From RGIG3077 sp964490175 (GTDB taxonomy: Bacteria; Bacillota; Clostridia; Oscillospirales; Ruminococcaceae), in contig CAZBAI010000018.1 in NCBI GenBank assembly GCA_964490175.1, forward strand, positions 1 through 32,237: a stretch of 32,237 bases of DNA, in the 5' to 3' direction. Below the pieces are notes generated by a model. It was not told where the DNA came from. It was given only the letters and a program-made list of their open reading frames with translations, and did no database searches. Of the stretch, positions 16,655 through 24,799 are shown piece by piece. Position 1 is the stretch's first letter. Every line of letters begins with the position of its first letter. A program made the position numbers and the translations under genes.

Positions 16655-17344
16655 TTAATCTCTTGATGTTAAAAACCTAATCGAGCGTTCGATTGCGTCT
16701 TTGGAATTTCCCCAATCCTCATCGGAATTTGAGCTGCGGTAATCATACATTTTGCAAAAGTGCGAAATATCGCCGTAAAGAGTTTCGAGATAATTTTTTG
16801 CAAGGCAAAACAGCGCTTTTTCAAATTCGTTGCCAAGGCGCTTGTTTTTTGCAAAGTATTTTTCGCTAAATTCGAGCAAAAGGTCGCAGTGCGGCAGGCA
16901 GATATATTCCTGCTCGGAAAAGAGTTTTGCAAAATCACGCTGCTGATACATTTCAAAAAAAGTGTGCAAAAGCCGTTCCATACCCCAGTCGATTTTTGAG
17001 CAGACAAAGCACGATTCGTTTATGTCGCTTAAATATTTTTTCTTTGTATTTTTGGTTTCAAACAGTTTTTTTCTTTCAAAAAGAGTGGTTTTGCATTGGT
17101 CGATGTGCGTTTGCAGCATAAGTGCCAGCGAAAGGCGGTTTTTTTGCTTTAGCATACAGTGAAAATGCGTGTTGCAAAAGCCGAGTTTGTTGGTTTCAAT
17201 GCGCACATCGGGCTCCATCATCGCCGCACCCATTATATATTCAACGGTGCGTGCTTCAAGCAAATCTCTCATTCGGCATATGGGGCAGCCGCTTTTCGGC
17301 TCAAAAACCTCGCTTATCGGTATTGTAAGCAGACTTTCTCTCAT
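16655..17344 (-). CDS. Cys/His-rich DUF6062-like protein
   Basis: A 229-residue soluble protein with paired Cys/His motifs: CPICRM near residue 20, CNTHFHC near 53, CFVCSK near 110 and CLPHC near 147. The spacing suggests one or two zinc sites built from CxxC and C-x2-H units. The pattern matches uncharacterised Clostridia proteins grouped as DUF6062. I place the start at the ATG at 17344 because the family-like sequence MRESLLTIPISEVF begins there and GGA lies upstream; a longer frame to 17437 would run over the leader. It is the first gene of a two-gene unit with the amidohydrolase. Confidence 0.7.
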   Translation of the reverse strand: MRESLLTIPISEVFEPKSGCPICRMRDLLEARTVEYIMGAAMMEPDVRIETNKLGFCNTHFHCMLKQKNRLSLALMLQTHIDQCKTTLFERKKLFETKNTKKKYLSDINESCFVCSKIDWGMERLLHTFFEMYQQRDFAKLFSEQEYICLPHCDLLLEFSEKYFAKNKRLGNEFEKALFCLAKNYLETLYGDISHFCKMYDYRSSNSDEDWGNSKDAIERSIRFLTSRD

Positions 17345-17455
17345 AAATATTATTTCCTTTTTTAAGCAAGATATTGTGTTTGCTGTTAAAAAATTGCCGA
17401 TATGCACGGAGCAAATGTTTGATTTGCGAATGTGCAAGGCAATAAGAATAAATTT

Positions 17456-17484
17456 ATTATACCACGGGATTTTTTAATTGTAAA
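17456..17484 (-). promoter_or_regulatory. Sigma-A promoter of the DUF6062-like/amidohydrolase unit
   Basis: Minus-strand -35 TTTACA, 17-nt spacer, perfect -10 TATAAT. It gives a leader of about 105 nt before the start at 17344. Confidence 0.8.
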
Positions 17485-17494
17485 CCTAAAGGTT
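17483..17494. promoter_or_regulatory. Candidate operator palindrome between divergent promoters
   Basis: AACCTAAAGGTT is an inverted repeat with 5-base arms and a 2-base centre. It overlaps the -35 box of the minus-strand promoter and ends 6 bases before the -35 of the plus-strand promoter, where a bound regulator could affect both. No regulator gene lies beside it. Confidence 0.35.
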
Positions 17495-17500
17495 AAATAT

Positions 17501-17529
17501 TTGACTTATCTTTAAAACTGTGTTACAAT
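17501..17529 (+). promoter_or_regulatory. Sigma-A promoter of the glycan export operon
   Basis: -35 TTGACT, 17-nt spacer, -10 TACAAT. It lies about 150 bases upstream of the ABC permease start and faces away from the minus-strand promoter at 17456-17484. Confidence 0.75.
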
Positions 17530-17678
17530 AAATCAGTATGTATTTTTCTTGCAAAAATAATGCACTTAGCCGTATTTGCGTCTGTATGGCGGCAGATAAT
17601 ACAGATGGTTTTTGATTTAAAATCGGCAAGCAGTGCTGCTGCGATTTAAATATCAACAAAAGAGGGTTTGCAAAATTT
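17530..17678 (+). promoter_or_regulatory. Structured 5' leader of the glycan export operon
   Basis: About 145 nt of non-coding leader. Two hairpins are visible: TCTGTAT (17581-17587) with ATACAGA (17599-17605), followed by GGTTTTTG; and AAATCG (17620-17625) with CGATTT (17642-17647), enclosing a GCAG/CTGC stem. No known riboswitch class was recognised. The first hairpin could act as a weak attenuator. Confidence 0.4.
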
Positions 17679-18983
17679 ATGACAAAAACAAAAATTTCCG
17701 CAATAATTTGTTTTGCCGTGTTTATAATCGGAGCGATTGTCGGCGTTTATTTGCCGAGCGCCGATAATCTTGCGGCAAAATCAAAGGGCTTAAAAACAAC
17801 AGAAATCTTAATCGGCGAAATGAACGAAAATCAAAGCGGCGATATGTATATTTACACGCTTGCGACAAACTCGAATTATGTCGGGCAGGTTAAATTTTCC
17901 GGCTCATTTGAAAATATAGATAACGCCTGCGTTGTGTATGAATCAAACACAAAAGAGCAGCTGCTTGATGAGAAAAGCGCAAAAAGCGCAAGCGTTTCGC
18001 TTAAAGGCGGCAGTGCGTATATCAATGTTGATTCGGATTCGCCTTATTTGCATATTGCACTGAAATTTAACGGTGATTTTGAAATAACATCTTCAAAGCT
18101 TAACCCGACAGAGCTTGTTTTCAGCTTTACAAGCATATTCATCTGCTCGTGCGGTATGCTTCTTTTAGCGTGCATTGTTTTGCTTCTTACGCTTTTGCGT
18201 GGGTCTTTTTCGGGCTATGCCGAAATTGCGGGCAAATACAAACATCTTATTTCAAATTTGATTACAAGAGATTTAAAGGTAAAATATCGCCGCAGTATGC
18301 TCGGCTTTTTGTGGAGCATTTTAAACCCTTTGCTTATGGCGCTTGTAATCAATGCGGTTTTTCAAAACCTTTTCAGATTCGATATTGATTATTTTATCGT
18401 ATATTATCTTACCGGCTCGCTTATTTTCAATTTTATGACGGAAGCTACGACAAATTCGCTTGTTTCGGTATTGGGTGCGGCTTCGCTAATAAAAAAAGTG
18501 TATATACCCAAATATATTTTTCCGCTTGAAAAATGCCTTTTTGCATTTGTTAATATGCTGTTTTCTTCGGTGGCGGTTATTATTGTGATTTTTATTCAGC
18601 GTATGCCGCTGCATTTGACGGCACTGCTGTTTTTCTTCCCCATGATTTGCGCACTTGTTTTCAGTATAGGGCTGAGCCTTATACTTTCGTCGGTTAATGT
18701 GTTTTTCAGAGATATCGGACATTTGTATTCCGTTTGGATAACCGCATGGATGTATCTTACGCCTATTATTTATCCGGCAAGCATTCTTCCCGACAGCCTT
18801 ATGACCGTTATGCGATTAAACCCGATGTATTATTACGTTTCATATTTCCGTGATGTTGTAATGTACGGCGTTGTGCCTGATGTGCAAACACATCTTATAT
18901 GCGTTATTTATGCGCTTTTGTTCCTTGTTTTCGGTCTGATTGTGTTCAAAAAGCAACAGGATAAGTTTATTCTTTATATCTGA
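17679..18983 (+). CDS. ABC-2 polysaccharide exporter permease with N-terminal ectodomain
   Basis: A 434-residue protein. The region from about residue 185 is a standard ABC-2 permease of the Wzm/TagG type, with LITRDLKVKYRRSMLGFLWS at its start and about six membrane segments ending in NPMYYYVSYFRDVVMYG. Such permeases export lipid-linked O-antigen, teichoic acid or other cell-wall glycans. Unusually, this domain is preceded by a membrane helix at about residues 7-25, an extracytoplasmic domain at about 28-143 rich in beta-forming sequence, and another helix at about 146-173. Typical family members have about 260 residues and lack this part. The first gene of a six-gene operon, it is followed after 15 bases by its ATPase. 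Confidence 0.9.
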   Translation: MTKTKISAIICFAVFIIGAIVGVYLPSADNLAAKSKGLKTTEILIGEMNENQSGDMYIYTLATNSNYVGQVKFSGSFENIDNACVVYESNTKEQLLDEKSAKSASVSLKGGSAYINVDSDSPYLHIALKFNGDFEITSSKLNPTELVFSFTSIFICSCGMLLLACIVLLLTLLRGSFSGYAEIAGKYKHLISNLITRDLKVKYRRSMLGFLWSILNPLLMALVINAVFQNLFRFDIDYFIVYYLTGSLIFNFMTEATTNSLVSVLGAASLIKKVYIPKYIFPLEKCLFAFVNMLFSSVAVIIVIFIQRMPLHLTALLFFFPMICALVFSIGLSLILSSVNVFFRDIGHLYSVWITAWMYLTPIIYPASILPDSLMTVMRLNPMYYYVSYFRDVVMYGVVPDVQTHLICVIYALLFLVFGLIVFKKQQDKFILYI

Positions 18984-18998
18984 GAGGTGTGACGGAAA

Positions 18999-19736
18999 AT
19001 GGCTAAGGTGATTGAAGTTAAAGATGTGACAATGCGCTTTAATATGTCGAAAGAGCGTGTTGACAGCATGAAAGAATATTTTATAAAGCTGATGAAGCAC
19101 CAGTTGAATTTTGAAGAATTTATTGCATTGAAAAATGTCAGCCTTTCGATTGAAAAAGGTGAGGTTGTCGGAATTGTCGGGCTGAACGGTTCGGGAAAGA
19201 GCACGCTTTTAAAGGTTATTTCGGGGATTTTGCGCCCCTCGCAGGGCAGCGCTTCGATAAAGGGCACGATTTCTCCCTTGATTGAGCTTGGCGCCGGCTT
19301 TGATTATGATTTGACGGCAAGGGAAAATGTTTTTTTAAACGGCTCTGTTTTGGGTTTTTCAAAGCAGACAATGCAGGAAAAAATGGACGAAATAATCGAT
19401 TTTGCCGAATTGCGTGATTTTATGGACGTGGCGATTAAAAATTACAGCTCGGGTATGGTTGCAAGGCTGGGATTTTCGATTGCGACAATAACCCGCCCCG
19501 ATATTCTTATTGTTGATGAGATTCTTGCCGTGGGTGATTTTCTGTTTCAGCAAAAATGTGAGCAGAGAATATCCGAAATGATGAGCGGCGGCACAACGGT
19601 TATTATCGTATCGCATTCTATCGAACAAATCGAAAGGCTTTGTTCAAGAGTTATATGGCTTGAAAAGGGCGTTGTTAAAATGGACGGAAAAACCGCCGAA
19701 ATTTGTGAGCTTTACAAAAACACGACCGCACGCTGA
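18999..19736 (+). CDS. ABC exporter ATPase for cell-surface glycan (Wzt/TagH-like)
   Basis: A 245-residue ATP-binding protein that would power the preceding permease. Walker A is GLNGSGKST, the signature motif is YSSGMVARLGFSIA and Walker B is ILIVDEILAVGD, followed by the switch His in IIVSHSIEQ. The sequence TISPLIELGAGFDYDLTARE is typical of O-antigen and teichoic-acid exporters. The protein stops at the end of the nucleotide-binding domain, so it lacks the C-terminal carbohydrate-binding domain found in some Wzt proteins. Such short forms usually do not require recognition of a terminal glycan modification. Confidence 0.93.
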   Translation: MAKVIEVKDVTMRFNMSKERVDSMKEYFIKLMKHQLNFEEFIALKNVSLSIEKGEVVGIVGLNGSGKSTLLKVISGILRPSQGSASIKGTISPLIELGAGFDYDLTARENVFLNGSVLGFSKQTMQEKMDEIIDFAELRDFMDVAIKNYSSGMVARLGFSIATITRPDILIVDEILAVGDFLFQQKCEQRISEMMSGGTTVIIVSHSIEQIERLCSRVIWLEKGVVKMDGKTAEICELYKNTTAR

Positions 19737-19796
19737 AAGCCTTGCATTTTGTGCGGCAATTTTGAAAGCAAGTGAAATGAAAGGCGGCTGATTTGT

Positions 19797-21656
19797 ATGA
19801 ATAAAAAACAAAATTGCGATAAAAACGGCGGCAAAGCCGATAATGGCAAAAAGCAAAACAAATCGGCTTTGTGGGTTGCACTGCGTTGCTCGGTTTTAGG
19901 CAAATTTGCGGCTTCGCTTTGGCATGAGGGCGTCAGAGGTACGCTTTTAAAGCTGAAAAATCGCAAAAGCGCCAAGAGCAAAATGCGGATTATGAATCGT
20001 GATTACTATATTTCAAACGCAACTCGCAAAATGCAGGAAAACACGAAATTTGCCGAAAGCATCACCTTCAGCGTGCTTGTGCCCCTTTATAATACGCCGA
20101 AAAAATATCTTTGCGCCATGATAGAATCGGTGATAGCGCAAACCTACAAAAATTGGGAGCTTTGCCTTGCCGACGGAAGCGACGCAGAGCATGAATATGT
20201 CGGAAAAATCGTTATGGAATATTGCCAAAACGACAAGCGCATTATCTATAAACATCTTGAAAAAAACAACGGAATTTCGGAGAATACAAACGAATGCATA
20301 AAGCTTGCAAGCGGCGAATATATTGCGCTTTTCGACCATGACGATATTCTTCACCCAAGTGCGCTTTTCGAGGTCGCAAACGTTATCGAAAAACAGCACG
20401 CCGACTATATATATACAGATGAAAACACGTTTTCCGAAAGCCCGCATGATGCGTATAATCCGCATTTTAAGCCGGATTTTTCGCCCGATACACTGCGCAG
20501 TTACAACTACATTTGCCATTTCAGCGTGTTTTCGAGAAAATTGCTTGACAGCGTTGGGTATTTCAATAAAGAATATGATGGCAGTCAGGATTATGACCTT
20601 ATTCTCAGGCTGACCGAAAAGGCAAAAAACATCGTTCATATCCCGAAAATTTTATATTATTGGCGAGCACATAAAAATTCGGTCGCCGGTGGTGTTGCGG
20701 CAAAGCCTTATACCGTTTCGGCGGCGAAAAAAGCGCTTAAAGCTCATCTTGAAAGAACAGGGCTTGACGGCGAGGTTCTTGACTCAAAGGTTTTAACGAC
20801 TTATCGCATAAAGTATGAAATTAAAGCAAATCCGTTAATTTCGATTATTATTCCGACAAAAGACCATATTGACGATTTGAAAAAATGCCTTGATTCGATA
20901 TATTCAAAATCAACCTATGAAAATTTTGAAATAATTATTGTTGAAAACAACAGCACCGAGTGCGCTGCATTTGAGTATTACGAACAACTGAAATCGCTGC
21001 ATGATAATTTGCGTGTTGTGATTTGGGAGGATAAATTTAATTATTCGGCAATAAACAATTTCGGCGCAAAATATGCAAACGGCGAATACGTTTTGCTGCT
21101 TAATAATGATGTTGAGGTTATCACTCCGAATTGGCTTGAAGAAATGCTGATGTTTGCACAGCGCAGCGATGTGGGTGCGGCAGGAGCAATGCTTTATTAT
21201 CCGGACAAAACCATTCAGCACGCCGGCGTGATTTTGGGCATAGGCGGCGTTGCAGGTCATTCACACAAGTATTTTGACGCTAATGCCGACGGCTATTTCG
21301 CACGGGCGACAATCGCTCAGAATCTCAGTGCGTGCACGGCGGCGTGCCTTATGATACGCAAGGCGGTTTTTGAGGAAATCGGCGGACTTGACGAGGGCTA
21401 TTCGGTTGCTTTTAATGATGTCGATTTGTGCATGGCTATAAGAAAAAAAGGCTATTTGATTGTGTTTACACCGTATTCGGCGCTTTATCATTATGAGTCG
21501 AAATCCAGAGGCTCGGAAGATACGCCCGAAAAGCAAAGGCGCTTTGCAAGCGAGGTGGAAAGGTTTAAATCAAAATGGCAAGCCGAGCTTGATAAGGGCG
21601 ACCCATATTATAATCCGAATTTGACCCTTGTTAAAGAAGATTTTTCATTTAAATAA
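19797..21656 (+). CDS. Tandem-domain GT2 glycosyltransferase
   Basis: A 619-residue cytosolic glycosyltransferase with two GT-A domains of family GT2. Domain 1 (about residues 91-310) starts FSVLVPLYNTPKKYL and has the metal-binding motif DHDD at 180-183. Domain 2 (about 346-590) starts LISIIIPTKDH and has NNDVE at 436-440 and the acceptor-side segment FNDVDLCMAIRKKGY. The N-terminal 60 residues are strongly basic (KKQNCDKNGGK...), which suggests contact with the membrane surface. Two-domain enzymes of this kind often build rhamnan or other repeating cell-wall polymers by alternating linkages; the sugar is not evident here. The gene lies 60 bases after the ATPase gene in the export operon. 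Confidence 0.9.
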   Translation: MNKKQNCDKNGGKADNGKKQNKSALWVALRCSVLGKFAASLWHEGVRGTLLKLKNRKSAKSKMRIMNRDYYISNATRKMQENTKFAESITFSVLVPLYNTPKKYLCAMIESVIAQTYKNWELCLADGSDAEHEYVGKIVMEYCQNDKRIIYKHLEKNNGISENTNECIKLASGEYIALFDHDDILHPSALFEVANVIEKQHADYIYTDENTFSESPHDAYNPHFKPDFSPDTLRSYNYICHFSVFSRKLLDSVGYFNKEYDGSQDYDLILRLTEKAKNIVHIPKILYYWRAHKNSVAGGVAAKPYTVSAAKKALKAHLERTGLDGEVLDSKVLTTYRIKYEIKANPLISIIIPTKDHIDDLKKCLDSIYSKSTYENFEIIIVENNSTECAAFEYYEQLKSLHDNLRVVIWEDKFNYSAINNFGAKYANGEYVLLLNNDVEVITPNWLEEMLMFAQRSDVGAAGAMLYYPDKTIQHAGVILGIGGVAGHSHKYFDANADGYFARATIAQNLSACTAACLMIRKAVFEEIGGLDEGYSVAFNDVDLCMAIRKKGYLIVFTPYSALYHYESKSRGSEDTPEKQRRFASEVERFKSKWQAELDKGDPYYNPNLTLVKEDFSFK

Positions 21657-21676
21657 ACATAAAGGAAGTGCTGATT

Positions 21677-22948
21677 GTGAATACAGAGGGTTTATTACAG
21701 TCGTTATATAACGGAAAGTATACAAAAACTTTTGCCAAGCTGTATGGCGGCAAGGCGAAAAATGCGCCGGAAAGATACCGTGAGCTGATTGGCGGTTTTG
21801 TCGAAAATTTCGGTAAGAGCAACGGTTTGCGGCTGTTTTCTTCACCGGGCAGAACGGAAATCGGTGGAAATCACACAGATCATCAGTGCGGCAATGTGCT
21901 TGCGGCAAGCGTTGATCTTGACATAATTGCAGTTTGCGCCGAAAACGGTACAAATAAAATCCGTGTTAAATCCAAAGGATTTGAATGCGATGAAATTGAC
22001 CTTGACGATTTGAGCGTGCACGAAAACGAAGTCAACACTTCTGCCGCACTTATCAGAGGAATTGCGGCAAGGTTTTCGCAAATGGGCTGTAAAGTTCACG
22101 GCTTTGACGCATATACCGTATCAAACGTTTTGAAAGGCTCGGGGCTTTCGTCCTCGGCGGCGTTTGAGGTTTTGATAGGTCAAATTATAAACTCAATGTT
22201 TTTCGATAATTCGCTTGACGCAATAGCGATTGCGCAAATCGGACAATATGCGGAAAATGTTTATTTCGGCAAGCCTTGCGGATTGATGGATCAAATGGCG
22301 TGTGCAGTCGGCGGAGTTATTGCGATTGATTTTTTTGATGTAAAAAATCCGCAGGTGCACAAAACGCAAATAGATTTAGGCGCTTTCGGCTATGCGCTTT
22401 GCATTATCGACAGCGGCGCCGACCATGCCGACTTGACGGACGAATACGCCGCAATCGGAGAAGAAATGAAAAGCGTTGCGAGATTTTTCGGGCAAAGCGT
22501 TCTTTCACGCTGCACAAAGAGCCGGCTTATCGAAAACAGCCTTGATGTGAGAAAAAACTGCGGCGACAGGGCTTTTTTGCGTGCAATTCACTTTTTTGAC
22601 GATAACGAGCGAGTAAAGCACCAGCTTGATATCATAGAACAGGGCAGGTTTGAAGATTTTCTTGAAACGGTGAACGAATCGGGTCGGTCATCTTTTATGA
22701 ATTTGCAAAATGTCTATACCCAAAAAGATTCAAGGTCGCAATCGGTCGCTTGCGTGCTTGCGATATGTGCCGATTTTTTAAAGCACAGAGGCGCTTGCAG
22801 GGTTCACGGCGGCGGATTTGCGGGCACTGTTCAGGCGTTTGTTCCGCTTGATATGCTTTGCGAATTTGAAAATGTGATAAATAATGCTTTGGGTGACGGC
22901 ATGTGTCATGTTTTGAGCATAAGACCGGTAGGTGTGATTGAGATATGA
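21677..22948 (+). CDS. galK: Galactokinase (GHMP kinase)
   Basis: A 423-residue GHMP kinase that phosphorylates galactose to galactose-1-phosphate. The galactokinase signature PGRTEIGGNHTDH lies at residues 57-69, the ATP-binding GHMP motif is LKGSGLSSSAAFE, and the third motif is RVHGGGFAGTVQAF near the end. The start is the GTG at 21677, which has GGA 10 nt upstream; a GTG nine bases earlier overlaps the ribosome site. It is 20 bases after the glycosyltransferase gene, so it belongs to the export operon and may supply galactose for the glycan. No galT or galE is present nearby. It shares a 4-base overlap with the next gene. Confidence 0.92.
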   Translation: MNTEGLLQSLYNGKYTKTFAKLYGGKAKNAPERYRELIGGFVENFGKSNGLRLFSSPGRTEIGGNHTDHQCGNVLAASVDLDIIAVCAENGTNKIRVKSKGFECDEIDLDDLSVHENEVNTSAALIRGIAARFSQMGCKVHGFDAYTVSNVLKGSGLSSSAAFEVLIGQIINSMFFDNSLDAIAIAQIGQYAENVYFGKPCGLMDQMACAVGGVIAIDFFDVKNPQVHKTQIDLGAFGYALCIIDSGADHADLTDEYAAIGEEMKSVARFFGQSVLSRCTKSRLIENSLDVRKNCGDRAFLRAIHFFDDNERVKHQLDIIEQGRFEDFLETVNESGRSSFMNLQNVYTQKDSRSQSVACVLAICADFLKHRGACRVHGGGFAGTVQAFVPLDMLCEFENVINNALGDGMCHVLSIRPVGVIEI

Positions 22949-23862
22949 TATATACATTTACGGCAAGCCCCTGTCTGGATTATTATGTATCGACCGACGC
23001 ACCGCTTGATATCGGCAAAACAAACCGTGCCGATTCGGCGTATATCAGAGCCGGGGGAAAGGGAGCGAACGTTTCGCTTGCACTAAAAAAATTCGGGTGC
23101 GACTTTGTGTTGACCGTGCTTGCCGCAGGCGGCGAAAACGGCGAGAGAATTATACGTGAATTTGCCGACAAAGGGCTTGAATGCAAGGCGTTTGAAGCTG
23201 TCGGGGAATCGAGAATCAACATAAAAATCAATGCAGGACATACAGAAACCGAGATGAACGCCGCCAGTGCCGCAATTTCCGAAGATGTGCAAAGTGAGAT
23301 TATCGAATTTTTTTCAAAAGCAAAGTGTGATGATGTGATTGTTCTTGCCGGAAGTATTCCGCCGACAGTAAACGAGGACTTTTATGCGAGAATAATTGAA
23401 GCGACCGAATGCAAAAATGTTGCTGTTGATTGCACCGGCAACGCCTTGAAATGCGCCTTGAAAAGCAAGGCGTGGCTTGTAAAACCCAATATTGATGAGC
23501 TTTGCGAGTTTTTCGGCAAGCCAATCGGTTGGAAAGATTTGCCTGAGTATGCAAGGAAAGTGTGCGCAAACGGTGCACAATATGCACTGGTTTCGGCAGG
23601 CAAGGACGGAGCGGTGCTTGCAAGCGCCGACAGAGTTTGGGCGGCAAAAGCCCCTAAGGGCGTGCCTGTCAGTTCCACGGGTGCGGGCGATACAATGCTT
23701 GCGGCTTTTATATATTGGCAAAAAACGGAAAACGCCGACATAAAAACTGCTTTCAAAAACGCTGTTGCGGCAGGATCGGTTAGGACGTTTTCAGGCGATT
23801 TTCCCGAAAAAAGCGAGGTTTTGGCGCTTGCCGGAAAAATTACCGTTAAGGAGCTTTTTTGA
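22945..23862 (+). CDS. PfkB-family sugar kinase (1-phosphofructokinase/LacC-like)
   Basis: A 305-residue ribokinase-fold kinase. It begins with IYTFTASPCLDYYV and the AGGKGANVSLAL signature (about residues 36-47), and ends with the catalytic STGAGDT motif (residues 244-250) that supplies the general-base Asp. The overall pattern is of the FruK/LacC subgroup that phosphorylates fructose-1-phosphate or tagatose-6-phosphate. Its overlap (ATGA) with galactokinase points to a galactose-related role, but a tagatose pathway aldolase or isomerase is not in view, so the substrate stays open. It shares one base with the next start. Confidence 0.88.
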   Translation: MIYTFTASPCLDYYVSTDAPLDIGKTNRADSAYIRAGGKGANVSLALKKFGCDFVLTVLAAGGENGERIIREFADKGLECKAFEAVGESRINIKINAGHTETEMNAASAAISEDVQSEIIEFFSKAKCDDVIVLAGSIPPTVNEDFYARIIEATECKNVAVDCTGNALKCALKSKAWLVKPNIDELCEFFGKPIGWKDLPEYARKVCANGAQYALVSAGKDGAVLASADRVWAAKAPKGVPVSSTGAGDTMLAAFIYWQKTENADIKTAFKNAVAAGSVRTFSGDFPEKSEVLALAGKITVKELF

Positions 23863-24068
23863 TGAAAAAGAAAATATATATTGATGATTTTACGAATGAT
23901 GATGTTGAATATATCTGCGATGTGCTTTATCAAATCGGAATAAAAACGGCTGATTGCAACGTTTCGGGCGGCTATGTTCTTGTAAATACAAATCTTGATG
24001 ATGATGTTATAGACGACGCTGTTTTTGACGCAGGGCTTGATTGCGAAGGTATTGAGAATATTGAATAA
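23862..24068 (+). CDS. 68-residue acidic protein, function unknown
   Basis: A small acidic protein starting MKKKIYIDDFTNDDVEYI, with its ATG overlapping the last base of the preceding stop (TGATG). The alternation of short beta-prone and helical stretches suggests a ferredoxin-like beta-alpha-beta fold similar in outline to heavy-metal-associated domains, but the CxxC metal motif is absent. I do not recognise a family. Its tight coupling to the sugar kinase and the terminator directly after it mark it as the last gene of the operon. Confidence 0.65.
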   Translation: MKKKIYIDDFTNDDVEYICDVLYQIGIKTADCNVSGGYVLVNTNLDDDVIDDAVFDAGLDCEGIENIE

Positions 24069-24075
24069 AAATTAA

Positions 24076-24109
24076 CGCTCCGTATGCTTAAAGTGCACGG
24101 AGCGCTTTT
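24076..24109 (+). terminator. Terminator of the glycan export operon
   Basis: Perfect 8-base arms CGCTCCGT/ACGGAGCG, followed by a short CTTTTA tail. A second small hairpin (GCCGCA 24120-24125 with TGCGGC 24139-24144) follows. The T-run is short, so termination may be partial. Confidence 0.6.
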
Positions 24110-24245
24110 AGAAAAACACGCCGCATTGCAAAGCTTTTTGCGGCAATTAAGTGTATTTTAAGGTTTGCGCTGTAAAATATACACAAAACTAAAAGCAAAA
24201 ATTTGTGTAGTAATAACGAAAATGAAAATGCGCAAATATTTTTTG

Positions 24246-24274
24246 TTGCATTTTGATGTTTCAAAACGTATTAC
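24246..24274 (+). promoter_or_regulatory. Weak promoter candidate before the ECF sigma gene
   Basis: TTGCAT, 17-nt spacer, TATTAC: a partial sigma-A match. The same region has CGTATT after a TTTCAAAA stretch, which loosely recalls an ECF -10, but no convincing GAAC-type -35 was found at the right distance. Confidence 0.25.
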
Positions 24275-24301
24275 TTATGTGGGAGGTGCCCGACAACTGA
24301 A

Positions 24302-24799
24302 ATGAGCTTGGAAACTTTGAAAAAGAAAGATTGCGTTGAAAGCATTGTTTCAAAATATTCGGACACCGTATATAAGCTGGCGTTTGCGAGAATGCGCAAC
24401 AAGCAGGACGCCGATGATGTGTTTCAAGAGGTGTTTTTAAGTTATATAAAAAACGCACCCGAATTTGACAGCGACGAGCATGAAAAAGCGTGGTTTATCA
24501 GAGTGACGTTAAACTGCTGTAAAGATATTTGGCGCAGCAGTCAGCGGTGTGATGACATTCCGTTGCAGGAGTGTGAAGATGTTTGTGCGCAAGATGCAGA
24601 TGAAAAACGCCTTGAATTTGCGCTTGCACAGCTTGATGTTGCCGACAGATCACTGATTCACCTTTATTATTATGAGGGATACAGCTGCAAGGACTTGGCA
24701 CAAATGCTCGGAAAAAGCAGCGCCGCTGTGCGAATGCGCCTTTCAAGAGTGCGCAAGGTTTTGAAAAAATATATTGAGGAGGACAGCGAAGATGCTTAA
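24302..24799 (+). CDS. ECF-type RNA polymerase sigma factor
   Basis: A 165-residue sigma-70 factor with only regions 2 and 4, the layout of extracytoplasmic-function factors. Region 2 includes KQDADDVFQEVFLSYI and the -10 recognising segment HEKAWFIRVTLNCCKDIWR. Region 4 contains the helix-turn-helix YSCKDLAQMLGKSSAAVRMR. It would direct RNA polymerase to its own class of promoters when released by an anti-sigma factor. The ATG at 24302 has GGGAGG upstream at a rather long spacing (about 15 nt). The next gene, a membrane protein, overlaps its end by 8 bases, the usual sigma/anti-sigma arrangement. Confidence 0.93.
   Translation: MSLETLKKKDCVESIVSKYSDTVYKLAFARMRNKQDADDVFQEVFLSYIKNAPEFDSDEHEKAWFIRVTLNCCKDIWRSSQRCDDIPLQECEDVCAQDADEKRLEFALAQLDVADRSLIHLYYYEGYSCKDLAQMLGKSSAAVRMRLSRVRKVLKKYIEEDSEDA

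Noticed and set aside
20013..20639. 208-codon minus-strand open frame
   Set aside because: It lies wholly inside the GT2 gene, has no ribosome site or family features, and the opposite strand shows clear conserved motifs.
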